DNA of 64,000 nt. Source: Chenopodium formosanum. Lineage: Eukaryota > Streptophyta > Magnoliopsida > Caryophyllales > Amaranthaceae. Shown one piece after another: positions 23,215 to 35,639 of the stretch (within the stretch, counting starts at the first letter, position 1; every line of letters starts with the position of its first letter). The notes beneath the pieces were generated by a model. The model had not been told where the DNA came from. It saw only the letters and a list, made by a program, of their open reading frames with translations, and did not search any database. Where the stretch lies: NCBI GenBank assembly GCA_024500155.1, contig CM044869.1, forward strand, positions 27,464,501 through 27,528,500. The letters run 5' to 3'. A program made the position numbers and the translations under genes.

Positions 23215-24825
23215 TCATCTAACTTTCTTTTGACAATTTCGAATATCATGGTGACTCAATTCCCCACAACCTTTGCATAACCTCTTCTTTTTCTGGTTTT
23301 GTTCTACTGCCTTCTTTTTGTCCCCCTTTATCCTTTTCTCACTTCCAGATCTTGTTTCAACATTTGAAGTCTCTGCAGATCTTGTTTCAACATTTGACAC
23401 ATGAACTCCAGTGCCTTTATTCTTTGAAATTTTTGGAGGTTTGATAGACATTTCAGTTGGAACACTAGCTCTAATTAATAGTTCTATGTCTTTTTCTTTG
23501 TTAGTAGCATTCTTTTCAACATTACTTCTTGCATTCCTCTCAGCTTCCAAATCCAGCCTCAATCCTTGAAGATTAATCACAAGGTCTTTGATATCTTCAT
23601 CGTCGCCCTCTGCCAAATTAACACAATTATGTATCTCTGACAACAACTCATTCAACAACTTTTTCTTGTCGATTATATTGGCACATTATTCCAACAGGTT
23701 TTCCTCCTAGGTCAAATATTGACCTTTTCATTGCCATAGTAGTCCATCTGTTTAGAATATACTGCTTAGAAATCATTTCGAACCGTTTTTTTTCCAAACA
23801 CAAATCATGTCCTGCATGGAAAGCCTTGCCTATAAAACAGCTTGCAAGAACATGTTGTCTCTTGGTTAGTCGGATTAAACACAACATCAAATGTTCAACT
23901 CCGACCCCCTTCACTTAATTTTGCAATTTCCAATCCGTTTTCTCTCTTGAACTCTTCACAACCACAAGAAAAACTAGTCATTTCTACCTCATATTGAAAA
24001 TCATAAAAAAAAAACAGAAATAGTGTATATGTTTGAGGCATACTTTTCTATCCCTAGTGGTATCTTGCACTCTAGGTATTTGTGCTTTGAATCATTGTCA
24101 TTATGACCTTAAGTGTGTCTCTGGACATCAATTGCAGCTTCATATCTCATGTAAAACTCAACAAGTGACACATGAGGATTGATAAAGGAGCAAAACAAGT
24201 TATTTTCACTTTCAGATCTTGATGTTGTACGCATTATTCCTCCCAGGAACACATCTTTGAAATATGTCGGAATCCACTTATCCCTTATCTTGTACATACA
24301 ACACAATCACTCATTCCTTCCAATTGAAACTCAACCATCACCTTATTCCATCTTTCTTTAAACTCAGCAGGCTCAATTTCAAGATGCCAAACACAGGAAC
24401 ATATTTTTTTTAGGAATCTCGTTTCCTCCTTTGTGATCGCTCGCCCTACTTTATCTGGAAACTTCTTCATTATATGCCACACACAAAACCAATGTTTAGA
24501 TTTTTGAAACACTCTACTAACAACAATTTTCATAGTTGGATCTTGATCTGTGATCAGACAATTCGGTTCATTATTGCCCATTGCTTTAAGTAATGTTTTA
24601 ACAGCAACTCAAATGATTCAATATCTTCCTTTGCTATGAAACCATCCGCAAAAGTGATAAAACTCTTGTGATGATTAACCCCTATAAATGGAGTAAATAC
24701 CATGTTGTACCTATTTAGAACATGAAGATCAAATTTCATTACATACAAAATATAGCACTAACTATTTAGAACATGTGAATAAAAATTTAGAACATATGAG
24801 TAAAAATTTAGAACACGTGATTTAA

Positions 24826-24991
24826 GGCCTGTTCTCTTCAAATTATTTTCAGTTCAGTTCAGCTCTAACAAGTTCAATTTTGTTCTGTTCAGTTCTTAAT
24901 TTCCTTCTCTCATGAAATATTCAGTTCAGTTCAACTCCAATAAGTTCAGTTCAATTCAGTTCAGTTCAGTTCAGTCAATCAGAACATGCCC
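24826..24991. mobile_element. small MITE rich in GTTCA/TTCAG repeats
   Basis: A 166-bp block starts GGCCTGTTCT and ends AGAACATGCCC, imperfect inverted ends. The interior repeats TTCAGTTCAGTTCA. It interrupts the motif field in an intron of the FAR1 gene. The ends resemble hAT-type plant MITEs that begin GGGC.TGTTC; I could not identify a clear target duplication. Confidence 0.5.
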
Positions 24992-26610
24992 TACATATTT
25001 AGAACATATGATTTAATATTTAGAACACATGATTAAATCAAAATAGAAGACATTATTTAGAGCATAGATTTAAGGCTAAAGTTTACTTAATTATTTAGAG
25101 CATAAAGGTTATGAGTTTATAAACCATAATTTGGAACATTTTTATTAGACTAAAACTTTATAACATAAAAAGCAAATTTTAGAACATGTGAATAAAAATT
25201 TAGAACACATGATTAAATATTTAGAACACATGATGTGAACAGAAGACTAATTATTTAGAGCTTAATTTCAAGACTAAAGTTTACTTAATTGTTATTGGAA
25301 CATAAGAATCACTATTTAGAACATTTGAATGAAGAGTTAGTTGTTAACGCTTAAGAGCATATAAAACATAATTTGGAACATTAGACTAAAAATTTAGAAC
25401 ATTAGATGCAATTTTTAGAACATTCAAAACATAAATCAAAACACAAGACATGAGTTATATTAATCACCTATTAGTTTGGAAAGTGGTGTCAAATGATATC
25501 ATATCACAGAAGAGAGCATAATTTTTTTTACAAATAAGGTCCGCCCAAAAAGCTCTAGAGAGAAAAGAATCATCATCAACTTCAAAATCAAAGAAAAAAG
25601 CACTCCACATCAACTTTTTCTTTGTGAAATTGTCTACAAACATTTAAGCATCGGAACCTTGAATGAATGCTTTTAAATCTCTTTGAAATTTTTTAAAATC
25701 TTGCTTGGAAGCGTCAACATTATCATAACCTCCAAGTAAGTATTTCCTTCATCATTCAAAAAGTTTTTACATGACCAATATTCACCTATTATAGGCACAA
25801 AACAGTTTTAGAACATATAAAGAAACTTTTGGAACCTAAGTATCATTTTAGATTAAATGAGTAAAAATTTAGAACACATGATTAAATATTTAGAACACAT
25901 GATTTAAACTTTAGAACATATGAATAAAAATTTAGAACATCTACGTAAGTAATTATTTATTTAGAGCATCTGATTCTGAATTTATAACTTGTGATAAAAT
26001 TTTAAAAACTTGTTTTAAGATTTAGAACATGTGAGTAAAACTATAGAACATCCGATTTAAGATTTAGAACATGTGAATAAAATTTTAGAACAAATTAATA
26101 AAAATCTTAGATCATATAAGTGAAATTTAGAATAAATAATTTAAGATTTAGAACATGTGAGTAATATTTTAGAACATATGAGTAAAAGTTTAGAACATAC
26201 GAGTAAATTTTTTTAATATGAAAGAGTTACCTTTGAATTATCAACAATCATTTTTTTGTGTAAAATGTTCCTCTTTCTTCCTTCTTTTTAAAATAGATTA
26301 CAACTTGGTGTGTAGAGGGGATGAGTATGTCCTTCGTGGAACTGTGTCACTATATACTTTTAATCTTCACAATTTTTTTGAATCATAAGAGCTCTACACC
26401 CAACACGAGTGACTAATCTTTTTCTTATTAGTGAAACCCTGCCTTCCTTGCTTTGTCCTTCTTTATCATTTAGAATACTCTCAACAATATGCTTTTTTTT
26501 TTCTCCTTGAAACCTTGTTTATTGCATAAGATATATTAAAATGCCAATTTCTTCTCTGTATGCCTTTTACTGGTAGATTTCCTTGTGTTAAATCTAGCAG
26601 CAAGTGCATA

Positions 26611-27085
26611 TCAATACTATATACTAAAAGACACACCAACGATGACACGTGTCATCTCCTGGTGTGTCCTTAGTTATTTTTTTTCTTTTTCAAAAAAAAA
26701 ATATTTTAATTTAGGAAACAAATCATTTACAAAAATCATATTATTTTTTTGTACACATTCCATATTAACACGTAATAATTATTCTATTTAAAATAAAAGA
26801 TTTATTCACAAATCTTTCTAAAAAAAATTAGGCAATACATACCAAAAATAAATATTTTTAAATAATTGGTGACCTTTTTTACAATAAGAAAAAAATATTG
26901 CTCAGATATTTTGCCTACTTTTGTTTTAGTCATGTATTGGAAGCTACAATTAAAATTGCAAATACCAAATTAACATATCACATACTTTTGTTATTTCTCG
27001 ACTAATTTATAATCATAATACTTCTCAATTAATAATCTATAACTATATATAAACATCACCGTGTATGACACGGGATCTAACCTAG
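26611..27085 (-). mobile_element. non-autonomous Helitron, 475 bp
   Basis: The plus strand starts TCAATACTATATACTAAAAG (a Helitron 5' end) after an A, and ends with the hairpin CCGTGTATGACACGG and then CTAG before a T. This matches the Helitron rules: TC start, 16-20 bp 3' hairpin, CTRR end, insertion between A and T, no target duplication. It has no Rep/helicase ORF. It sits inside the FAR1-domain exon; reading straight from 27086 to 26610 on the minus strand continues the FAR1 frame (FYIS to YALAARF), which confirms both ends to the base. The element reads 5' to 3' on the plus strand; it is listed under the strand of the gene it interrupts. Confidence 0.9.
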
Positions 27086-27246
27086 TGATATATAAAATTC
27101 AACACCCTCATCAACACTATTAAATTTCATTCCTATTGCAGGTTTTAACTCATTGCGGTACAAAGGAAACCATTCCTTTTCTCCTCCGGGAGTTAATATA
27201 GGTACTATTGTAGGAGTAATTGGCACACTTGCATTGGCATTAGAAC

Positions 27247-28213
27247 CATTATCAAGTTGTTCGTTGTTGTTAATTATTTCTGATTTGCAGAAAAGTAATT
27301 TTAACAAGTTAATAAAAATTTTAGAACATGTGAATAAAATTTTAGAACAATTGAATAAAAATCTTAGATCATATAAATTAAATTTAGAAAAAATAATTTA
27401 AGATTTAGAACATGTGAGTATGAAATTAGAACATTATTGACAATAATTAATTCAAAGTATACATGCAAATCTGACTTAAAATAAAGAGATATATTTTGCA
27501 TAAATTCAAGACCGAAGTTTACTTAATTAAGATGTTTGTTCTAAATTTTTACTTATATGTTCTAATTTATGACTCATACGTTCTACATTGTTATTTAGAC
27601 ACCCCCTTAGAAAAATCAGTTAATGTTCTCGATTGTACTTATGTCCCAACCCAACACTAAGAAATAATATGACATTTGAGTTGTGACTATTAATTTTGGA
27701 CAAAGAAAGTATTATTTCTAACCCATCGTTTAATTAGGATCATATATAAAATTGAGAGCATTCCCAAGTCGCAAAGCAACCATGTCAATTGAGAGCAATA
27801 ATCCACACTAATCAGAACACATGATTTAAATATTTAGAACATATGATTTAATATCAAGTTGTTCGTTGTTGTTAATTATTTCAACAAAAAAGTAATTTTA
27901 ACAAGTTAATAAAAATTTTAGAACATGTGAATAAAATTTTAGAACAATTGAATAAAAATCTTAGATCATATAAGTTAAATTCAGAAAAAATAATTTAAGA
28001 TTTAGAACATGTGCGTAATAATTTAGAACATTATTGTTAATAATTAATTCAAAGTATACATGTAAATCTGATTTAAAACAAAGAGATTAACTATATATAA
28101 AGCATAAATTGAAGACCGAAGTTTACCTAATTAAGATGTTTGTTCTAAATTTTTACTTATATGTTCTAATTTATGACTCATATGTTCTACATTGATATTT
28201 AGACACCCCCTTA
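27247..28213. repeat. tandem segmental duplication, offset about 606 bp
   Basis: The block at 27247-27617 (start ATCAAGTTGTTCGTTGTTG, end TTAGACACCCCCTTAGAAAAAT) recurs at about 27853-28220 with few changes, separated by about 235 bp. The copy includes part of the FAR1 N-terminal exon start and its motif-filled intron. Confidence 0.85.
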
Positions 28214-28486
28214 GAAAAATAAGAATATGTTCCAAAATTTTACTAATTTGTTCTAAATTATTTATCAAATGCTCTAAATTTATCAAATTTTACTCCTCTA
28301 CATCATTAATTATTACTTTCCTACCATGTTCTAAATTTGTACATACATGTTCTAAATTTTCAACTATGTTCTACGATTTTGGAACATGTTCTACATAAAA
28401 ACATCCAAGTTAATAAAAATTAAACCTGCTTCAGTATTTGCTTGTTCATCCTTAATTTTAAATTTAATATTATGAACCTGCAAAAC

Positions 28487-29244
28487 TGTAGGGTTTTAGG
28501 TACTCTAAGCGAAATTTCACGAATCATATTCGTTTGCACCTAAACAGAATCTACAACCATAACACATAATGAATCACATAATACATACCTTTGACACGTT
28601 ATTTCCACAAGCGATTGACTATCAATTAGGGAGATAATAGAGCCCCAAGCGTTGCTCCTCTACTTAGTCCACGGAATAGGATTGAACCTCCACTACTGCT
28701 AGGTAGTTGGGCATGAACACTTCGAACCACCTTCTACGGAGAGGGGAGGAGAACACCGACTACGAACACCACCACACCACCACCGTGCGCCACCTTGCAC
28801 TAGGGGGGCCGTACGGTTGTACGGACGGGAGGAAGGGAGTAAGGAGAGAGATTGTGTGAGGCTAGGGTTTGGTTGCTCACTAGTCAATTCTCAATTGACT
28901 GGTTAATTGTTGTGTGTCAAACCCTAGGCAAGGCCTCTATTTATACATCATATGTAAAATTAGAGTCCAAACCAAGCCCACAATACTCTCCTTTTAATCT
29001 CACATGGCCGACCACTCCATGAGGCCTAATAATGGGCTTCTTTCTTTTTTTTTTCAATCCATCACTCTTTGTGTGACCTTATAGGATCCATTTTATTGGG
29101 ATTTGGACTATTTGACTAGCCCAAAGATCATCGATCACATCTAGAAACAGATAATGACAACCCAAAAGAACGAACTTAATTATATCCATAATTTGATCCA
29201 TTATATATCTAGTAATTACACTTGATAAATACATATATCCTTCA
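28487..29244 (-). repeat. 3' LTR of a Copia element
   Basis: On the plus strand it runs TGTAGGGTTTTAGG...ATATCCTTCA, so on the minus strand it is TGAAGGATAT...CCCTACA (758 bp). It shares about 230 bp at roughly 95% identity with 40618-40845. The polypurine tract precedes it on the minus strand. Confidence 0.9.
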
Positions 29245-29259
29245 ATCTCCCACTTGTCT
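29245..29259 (-). other. Copia polypurine tract
   Basis: On the minus strand, AGACAAGTGGGAGAT directly precedes the LTR start TGAAGG. AGTGGGAGAT is the usual Copia polypurine context in plants. Confidence 0.85.
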
Positions 29260-32200
29260 GAGACAAGTGTGCAATATTCAAATTCCTTAAATCAATATGT
29301 GTCGATTTGATAATATGATTGCATCACATGTCAAGATCATATTAATTTACAAATCATTTCTTGAAATCTGACTTAGAATTACAAAACAAATGATTACTGA
29401 GTAATACATTTGAGCGTGGCCACGCATTCACTGAATTCTCCCTCTTCAAGGCACAATGAAACATTCCTAATTAAATAGGTAGACTCAATCCAATCTTGTG
29501 GGAACCAAAGCTCCCACTTTATTCTTGAAGTAACCAGGAAACATCCTTTATAATCTCCAATTACGGGTAGACGTTTGAATGTACCATAGTTAAATCAATC
29601 ATTCAATGAAATTAATGTTCCACTAATGTCAAAGGAATCCATTAATATATGTGGAAGCTCTATACTTGAACTTCAAAGTAGGTCAATAGTTCGATCATGC
29701 ATCATTCCTGCATTAATGGATAGAACTTCCTAATTGACTGAGCATCATTATGCCCCTATAGCCCATGAAACTGCGCTATCCAATCAATCTTACATGCTAG
29801 TCCATTTATTGAAATCATTTATGTCCAATTTAATGATTTCGAATTAGGAACTTAAATAATATATGAATTTAGTTCACCTGTGGGGTTTCATTCACCAGGT
29901 TATCAACCTGATGAGCCCATCAATTCATAATTATTTTGTACATTTTATTTAATTTCAAAAACCATAATTAAATAAGATTGAAGCTTTGTTCAATTGATAA
30001 ACATAATTCTGCAAGTTAATGTATTACTTATGTAATATGTTTTCTCAAAACATACACTACTTAAATTTCATAACTTGCTTCAATCCAAGAACCTTGATAT
30101 GACTCTCATACCTTGGTTATGGAAGGGGTTTAGTAAGTATAATTCATGAGACATTCTCATAAATATGAATTTTGCAACTTCTAAATTTTTAATAATAATA
30201 TTCATCTCCATACACTAAGAATCTTCCTTAATCCTTTCATTAGGAATTAGGAATTTCTAATTGTATTCCAACGTTTCATTGGATTTCGATTGAAATCTAT
30301 CATTACTTGTTCTTAAAACATGTGAATCAAATAGACGAGTATAGTCCATGACATACATGATGCTTCTTTTGAAAAATGCACAAGGAGAATCACTCAAAAC
30401 CTTAATTTCATCAACCTTTCTCAAAGCATTGAATCTTTAAGCAATGTGCCATGTTATATGGGATTGAAACTATTTTCAATATAATGTTGAATCTCATAAG
30501 AATCTTATCAATATAAGCTTCTTAACCAAACTCAAGCATCCTTTGAGACCTATCTCAATAGATCTTGAATCCCAACTCTACTCATCTTCCTCTTCAAGGT
30601 TTTTCATACAAAATGCATTAACCATTACTTGACTCTTCAAGCAATGAATAATTACTCTTTATACTAGACCAAGAAGACTTCATAGCTCCCACTAAACATC
30701 TTATATACATAACATCTTCATTTTATGAGAATATCAACTGATTTGATTAACTCACAAAATTAAGAATACTAACTCCATGATGTTTTCTTTGATCCATAAA
30801 TGAACCTCCTATACATCCTTAGGATTATTGGATTTTCAAAACTATTCTGATTGTATCATATACAAATCTTCTTTCATAAACAATTTCAAGAAAGTATTTT
30901 GAAATCCATCTACCAAAACTCATAAGGTAGAAATCACTAAAATATCTTTAATAGATCTTGGCAACATGACTAATGTAAAGGTTTCATTGTAGTCATAGTC
31001 ATACTATGAATTAGTTGAATCCTTTAATAGGTCTTTGCTTTGTTTAGAAAACATTTTTCTTTCTTGTCTGTTTTGCTTATAATGGGTCTCACCCAATTAG
31101 GCAAATTAATCATGTGTCATACACTTGGTTACAGAATCAGAATCTATTTAAGACTTCCATGGTTTTTAAACCACTTGGAGTTATAACTTGTCAAATCATG
31201 TTTATTACTTGCATAATCATAATGTTCCAAAATCAAAATTTTAGAACTCTTAGTCAATATGAAATCATATTTCTTCGGCTAAGTTTTACGTATGCTAGTC
31301 ATCATTGTGGGTCTTTATGCAACAATTGAAACTTGTACAACAACTTTGTTTAGTTTTCAATGAGAAACGACAATAGAGGATGTGCACTTGGAATGTACTA
31401 CCTTCGACACATGGTTATTATTCCCATTACACTTAATGAGACTACGCGTTGTCATTTGTAACATGAGGTGAATCATGCTCATATTGTTGCTTTTATTCGA
31501 TTATTTCTCGAATTTCTTCAAGATTTTCGAATTAGCTTTTCTTGAACTCTTTCAAGGCTCTCGAACTTTTCGAATTAGCTTATACTCCCACTTGCCTTTT
31601 GAAGAGGCACATTTAGCATAGGGTGAACCAACCATGGTTTGAACCATGTTTGTTTGTTGCTTCTCTCTAACTCTTCCAAGATTTACACTACTCCCACTTG
31701 ACCTTTTAGAAATGACTTGTTTTCCATAAGGGCATCTACTTGAGGAACAGACATTTTGTGCTAAGTATGACTTGTGTAGTAGTACCCCGTGCTCTGTATA
31801 GGAATCGAACGTGTATTAAATGATTTAATACAACTTTCATTCCTAGCTTTGTAGAAAGACTTTATAAGAACTTTTCTTATCCATATCATATATGAAGCCT
31901 TTGCTACATTTTGATTTGACATATGTAGTTTTGTTTAGTTTTGTAGCTTACCTTAAAAGTATATCCCTTGAATAATGGTTAGAAGATAGGGTATTTTCAT
32001 CCATTATCAAAATATATCTTATATAGGTTGATAGCTCTTTTATAAACACTTCATAAGGTTTTCTATTGGAGTGTGTTGTAATACGATTTCACAACTCTTG
32101 GATGTTTATCAAGGTCCTGGCTCAAATTCTCATTATTACGATCATATCGCAATATTTTGAATATATATTTCCAAGTAAATGTCTTGACTCAAACTTTCAC

Positions 32201-32699
32201 AATTACAATCATATTGTAATGTAATCATTATCTTGTGAAGTTGATATTAAACTTCATACTGAACTTTTGAACTTTTCAAAATTCTTACATCAATATGTAT
32301 TCGACCTTGAGTTCATATCATCATTTCTCTAAATGGTGACTTTGTCAAAATTTTCAAATTAGAATGATGTTCACATATATCAATAAATTCATAATCTAAT
32401 GATATTGAAAGTTCATTCCTCTAGATCTTCCGCATGCAATGTTCATTTTTCATTCGAATCATTTATCATTTAGAGACAATTTTATATATATATATAGAAC
32501 TGGTTTATCTAAATCTACCATATACAGTTTTTAAACCTATTTAGCTTTTCAAAACACATTGTGACTCAATAAAGCATAGAATAACATTTACTCCATGTTT
32601 TTTAATCTTCAATGCTTAGTCATTACTAACATTGAATGGTGTATGTTTTGACAATGAAAATAATAAATAACATTTATTTAATTCTAGCCAATAACTAGG
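29260..32699 (-). pseudogene. decayed Copia pol (RT/RNase H side)
   Basis: No long ORF survives. The clearest homology is at about 31090-30850 on the minus strand, reading DYDYNETFTLVM...SIKDILVIST and then VDGFQNTF, with stops between. This corresponds to the Copia RT block 'GiDYdETFsPVa.lkSIR.LLAIA...QmDVktaFLnG'. The strand and distance from the LTR fit RT, with RNase H towards 29400 and integrase towards 32690. Heavy stop and indel load makes it old. The lineage within Copia is undetermined. Confidence 0.65.
32690..32699. repeat. target site duplication, left copy
   Basis: AATAACTAGG, identical to 37466-37475, flanks the palindromic element. The matching stretch is 11 bp if the preceding C is included. 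Confidence 0.85.
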
Positions 32700-33464
32700 A
32701 TTATTCTACTGTGTCATTTTTCAAAAAATGACACCATAAGATGATGATGTGTCAGATTATAAATGGTCATTTTTTATTTATTTTGAAAAGCCTAAATGTA
32801 TTATACATGTATATTTAATTGTAAATACATGTATTTTTTTTAACAATACGTAATTATAGTTTTTTAAATTCTGTTTTTATCTTTTTAAAATCATTTTCGA
32901 AAAATTAAATTATAATTAAAATTTAGAAAATAAAAAATTCATCATTGTTCAACAATGTTCTTCATTCATGTCATAGATTAACCACCCATTCCCAAAATCA
33001 TTGTTATTTGTTAAAGTATACTCAAATCCGGCCTAAAATCCTCATTAAAATTCATAAATGAATTGTGTTGTAGAGTTTTGTTTTTTTTAGTTTTGATTTT
33101 TAGGTTTTGTTCATAAAAAAATCTCAACAACAATCTCATTTTTAAGTATTTGTTAAAGAAGAATTATATGCATAGGTGTTTTGCAATATCATAGTGGTCG
33201 GCGACATAGTGATTTAGGTTGAATGATTGGCGTTCTTCCAACTGTGTAATCGGAGAAGATGACCATTTTTTTTCTTTTCGAGTCCCATCAGTTTGATCCG
33301 CACAAATTAATTAATTTTTCGCGAACTTGTTTGTGGATTAGGTAGTGACCTAAACTACTTTTGGTCATTACATATAAGAATTATATGCTCTGTTTGTATT
33401 TAAGGCATTTACCTATGTATACTTTGGGCATGATCTCATAATTATATACAAAACCATAACATTG

Positions 33465-33625
33465 ATGGCTACAAATCTACAATCAGGGGGTCAAAGGTAT
33501 AAAGTAGGAAAGAATATCTACAGCCAACTAATTTACAATTATACAAGTCATAGGCTATAAACTAGGAAGGAAAATAATAGACCTAACTAATTCACATTTA
33601 CAAAGATATATACAATATATTTAGC
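33465..33625. repeat. direct repeat inside the palindrome, copy 1
   Basis: This matches 36345-36505 in the same orientation (CTACAATCA.GGGGTCAAAG, ACTAGGAAGGAAAATAATA). An inverted copy would be expected in a palindrome, so this segment was inserted or inverted independently. Confidence 0.8.
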
Positions 33626-34376
33626 ATAAAATATATTTAACACTTCCTAACATAAATCATAAATTGACGGAAGGTATATCAATTATTATTATTACCGAAA
33701 TTTAACCTACTATTAAATATCAGTTATAATCTTATAATGTATTTTATAATAACCAAAATTATCCCTATTTAATATATTAGTTATTTTCCATTCAAAAAAA
33801 TATATTAGTTATTATCCTATAATTAGTTTAATATTGTAATTAACAGAATTTATCCTATTTTAAATTATGTTTCATAATTCTGTGAATGAATAAAAATAGA
33901 ATGTTTAATTCATGATGAAATTTATGTTGTAATATAATTGTGTCGATAAAAATGATAATAATAATATCACTATTTTAACTAAATAGGAGAAATAAATTAA
34001 TATTAGACAGTAGACATGACCTAATATAATAAAATTTATGTAATTTTCTTACTTTATATAAGATGGTTGAATATTTGTTTTAAAAATGAAAAGAAAATTA
34101 TGTATCGTACTTACATTATATAACACGGTTCCATATTTATATATTTGTACTCCAGGTAATGACCTAAACATTTATAAGTCATAACATTTTTATTTAATTT
34201 TATTAATTAGTGTATCCCCGTTCTTAAAGTATCAATTGGAAGTCTAATTGATGTTAGTTTAACACTTTATAAATGAAAATGTAATCATCTTTAATTCATA
34301 GTTGTAACACTTTCCTAAAATAGATTTGTCACAATAGCTCCAACACACTATAAAAGGAAGGTTTGGGGGATTTTTC

Positions 34377-34770
34377 TGTGTGACTGGCCACAACGTGTGG
34401 CTGGGATTACTCGAGTTACTCAATTAGGGGTGACTCGAGTTAGTCTTGACCGAGTAACCCTTCAAGTAACCCCTAACCTAGTAACCCCTGACCAAACCCC
34501 TCAACTAACCCCTAACCGAATATTCCCTCGAGTAACCCCTTAAGTAACCCATGACCGAGTAACCCTTGATTGAGTAACCCCCTGAACGAGTAACCCCTGA
34601 CCAACCCCTCAAGTAACCCTTGATTGAGTAACCCCTGATCGAACCCCTCAAGTAACCCTTGATTAAGTAACCCCTGATCGAACCCCTCAAGTAATTTCTG
34701 ACCGAGTAACTTGAGTAACCCGTTACTGAGTAACTTGAGTAACACCGGCCACACGATGCAACCAGCCACA
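34377..34770. mobile_element. MITE-like insertion with 43-bp TIRs and GAGTAACCCC repeats
   Basis: It starts TGTGACTGGCCACAACG and ends CGATGCAACCAGCCACA. The first 43 bp match the inverted last 43 bp with few changes (inner end GTTACTCGAGTTACTC). The interior is a degenerate array of GAGTAACCCCTGACC-like units. It is present only in the left arm, so it arrived after the palindrome formed. No clear target duplication is visible. Confidence 0.75.
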
Positions 34771-35090
34771 TATAAAAATTTGTGTTCAAATTGAAGAATG
34801 TATACTATTAATTCCAAATATAAATCATAGTAGGCAATTATATTATCTCAGTGTCATGAAAGACAATTAACAACTTTGATCTTGTTAGATTTCTTTTATG
34901 ATAAATTTTCAAAACATCAACTTTTTTAAAATTTTACTTATACGTAGCCAAAGTTATTAATGTTCAAAGATGTTCATTGGAGACCATACAAATGTAAAGT
35001 AAATTGAAACATTTAGGAATTGAGGGATTATATCCTCAAAATCTTAAGAACATAATACATTCAATGCAGCTAGTCCTTTTTCCCAACCAT

Positions 35091-35115
35091 TATAGTAGTA
35101 GTAGTAGTAGTAGTA
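35091..35115. repeat. (TAG)n microsatellite
   Basis: About eight TAG triplets in the central loop of the palindromic element. Confidence 0.85.
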
Positions 35116-35399
35116 ATAACATCAACTAAAAGGTAATGACCTATATTTTGTTATCCCATTACCTGAATTTGTTATTTAAAAATTTTTTTTACTCCAATAA
35201 AACTTATTAAATAATTGTCTTTCATGGCACTGAGATAAAAAAAAATTGCCTACTATGATTTATATTTGGAAGTAATCGTAAACATTCTTTAACTTGAAGC
35301 GTTCATAATTATTAGACTCTATAAATAACATGTACATGATTATTCTATTTATGTGATTATATATATTTTTTAAAAGAAAAAACTGCATACTTCCTCCAT

Positions 35400-35639
35400 T
35401 TCTTTATAGTTATAACATAAACTTTATCACGGTAGTTAAAAAAAATGGACCTCACATGTTATAATACATTTAAAATGGGATTAAGAGGTTGTTAAGAGCA
35501 TAATCAAGTGGGTCATGAGTTTTAGATAAATGTAATAATACAATTTTCACCATAAAAACCTAGCTTCCTATAATATTGTATTGCAACTATTGTGATAAAT
35601 CTATTTTATGAAAGTGTTGCAACTATAAAATAAAGATAG
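35400..35639. mobile_element. Stowaway-like MITE
   Basis: It begins CTTCCTCCATTTCTTTATAG after a TA, close to the Stowaway CTCCCTCCGTT end. It ends with an inverted version (CTATAAAATAAAGATAG) before TA. It is about 240 bp long, in the right arm of the palindrome. Only one end of a related copy appears in the left arm near 34290-34345. Confidence 0.5.

Larger units (their letters stand above)
20380..28400. repeat. dispersed motif field, core TTTAGAACATATGAGTAAAA
   Basis: More than 50 imperfect copies, counted by eye, of a roughly 20-bp motif occur in introns and spacers. From 20380 to about 24000, and again near 27540-27600 and 28140-28380, they read as TGTTCTAAATTTTTACTCAT. From about 24710 to 27450 and 27830 to 28030 they are mostly the reverse complement. 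Copies often sit back to back with a period of about 20 bp (24765-24815, 25865-25940, 26140-26200). They are nearly absent from exons. They resemble the subterminal transposase-binding repeats of DNA transposons but extend through the whole interior. Confidence 0.8.
23215..28480 (-). pseudogene. FAR1/FHY3-type MULE transposase, exons interrupted
   Basis: Pieces on the minus strand, in order: a possible first exon (28480-28420, VHNIKFKIKDEQANTEA); the FAR1 DNA-binding domain start (27307-27087, AIGMKFNSVDEGVEFYIS), continuing after the Helitron at 26610 (YALAARFNTRKS); a transposase N-part (about 25730-25487, KQDFKKFQRDLKAFIQGSDA, FWADLICKKNYALF, SFDTTFQTN); and GVNHHKSFITFADGF (24748-24554). 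Then come LITDQDPTM and HWFCVWHIMKKFPDKV (24581-24285), RTTSRSESENNLF (24306-24109), a SWIM finger (CSCKLFYRQGFPCRT near 23840) and a C-tail with a zinc knuckle (CKGCGELSHHDIRNC, ending at 23215). The DDE residues appear present (SFDTT, TDQD, SRSES). The SWIM histidine reads Thr. Frameshifts, stops and insertions show it is dead. Confidence 0.85.

Noticed and set aside
28699..28887. 62-codon minus-strand ORF
   Set aside because: Lies wholly in the Copia LTR, GC-rich and Pro/Ser/Arg low complexity.
34505..34817. Two overlapping minus-strand ORFs with GYS/GLL repeats
   Set aside because: Frame-independent translation of the GAGTAACCCC repeat array in a MITE.
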